A stretch of 64,000 nt of DNA, from the NCBI RefSeq assembly GCF_003260095.1, contig NZ_PTPX01000018.1, positions 62,001-126,000 on the forward strand, given 5' to 3'. This document shows positions 63,993 through 64,000 of this stretch, piece by piece; positions within the stretch are counted from its first letter, which is position 1; each line of letters opens with the position of its first letter. A model generated the notes under the pieces. That model saw only the letters and a program-made list of their open reading frames with translations. It was not told the origin of the DNA and ran no database searches. This DNA comes from Glaesserella australis (GTDB lineage Bacteria; Pseudomonadota; Gammaproteobacteria; Enterobacterales; Pasteurellaceae). Made by a program: the position numbers and the translations under genes.

Positions 63993-64000
63993 AGAAATAT

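Overview
The window looks like a chromosomal segment of a gammaproteobacterium of the family Pasteurellaceae. The main sign is the many copies of the 9-base core ACAAGCGGT / ACCGCTTGT, inside genes and between them. This is the DNA-uptake signal of the Actinobacillus pleuropneumoniae / Mannheimia / Haemophilus ducreyi branch. Gene content and order agree: ybfE-fldA-fur, nrfABCD, dnaA-dnaN-recF, serB/ytjB and a competence-regulated comF. The species cannot be fixed from the sequence alone. Most of the window is ordinary core genome, densely coded and AT-rich.

Layout. 1-12990: ZIP metal transporter, DUF3298 lipoprotein, ilvD, a GT80 sialyltransferase directly behind rep, divergent recB, then ilvGM with a complete leader-peptide attenuator. 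13148-17867: fxsA, a DMT transporter, thiB under a TPP riboswitch, a PhoH ATPase and a Gfo/Idh oxidoreductase. 17952-24758: letB, the fur-fldA-ybfE cluster, a HAD phosphatase, comF with a CRP-S site, and a yjjV-type nuclease. 24812-30703: cstA with a consensus CRP site, a MocR regulator, and cydAB of the cyanide-insensitive type with a 35-residue partner. 31015-37909: degP, map, yhhQ behind a preQ1-like leader, pirin, purC with a PurR operator, and an LtaS-like membrane sulfatase. 38025-41765: nrfDCBA, the periplasmic nitrite-to-ammonia respiratory system, with an FNR site. 41985-44382: four tRNA genes (Gly-Leu-Gly-Leu in transcription order) split by a 2-kb islet of unrecognised genes. 44563-57525: mfd, an NTF2-like protein, an MFS transporter, pepT, recF-dnaN-dnaA, yajQ, serB, ytjB, infA. 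57645-63992: an NSS amino-acid transporter with its 32-residue small subunit, a sucrose-use cluster scrK-scrB-scrR, and a coiled-coil lipoprotein.

Regulation is unusually legible. The window holds an Ile/Leu/Val attenuator, TPP and preQ1 riboswitches, CRP, CRP-S, FNR, PurR and sigma-E-type sites, and terminators built from inverted pairs of the uptake signal.

The least explained material is repetitive or accessory. One item is a family of small inverted-repeat elements with about 27-bp ends and apparent 8-bp target duplications. Another is GTAG-headed palindromes arranged as REPIN-like pairs, with no transposase in the window. The third is the tRNA islet: an unknown two-gene operon, a decayed gene, and a poly-C tract between -35 and -10 boxes that could switch expression by slippage. 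I did not find a recognisable defence system, prophage, intact insertion sequence or CRISPR array.
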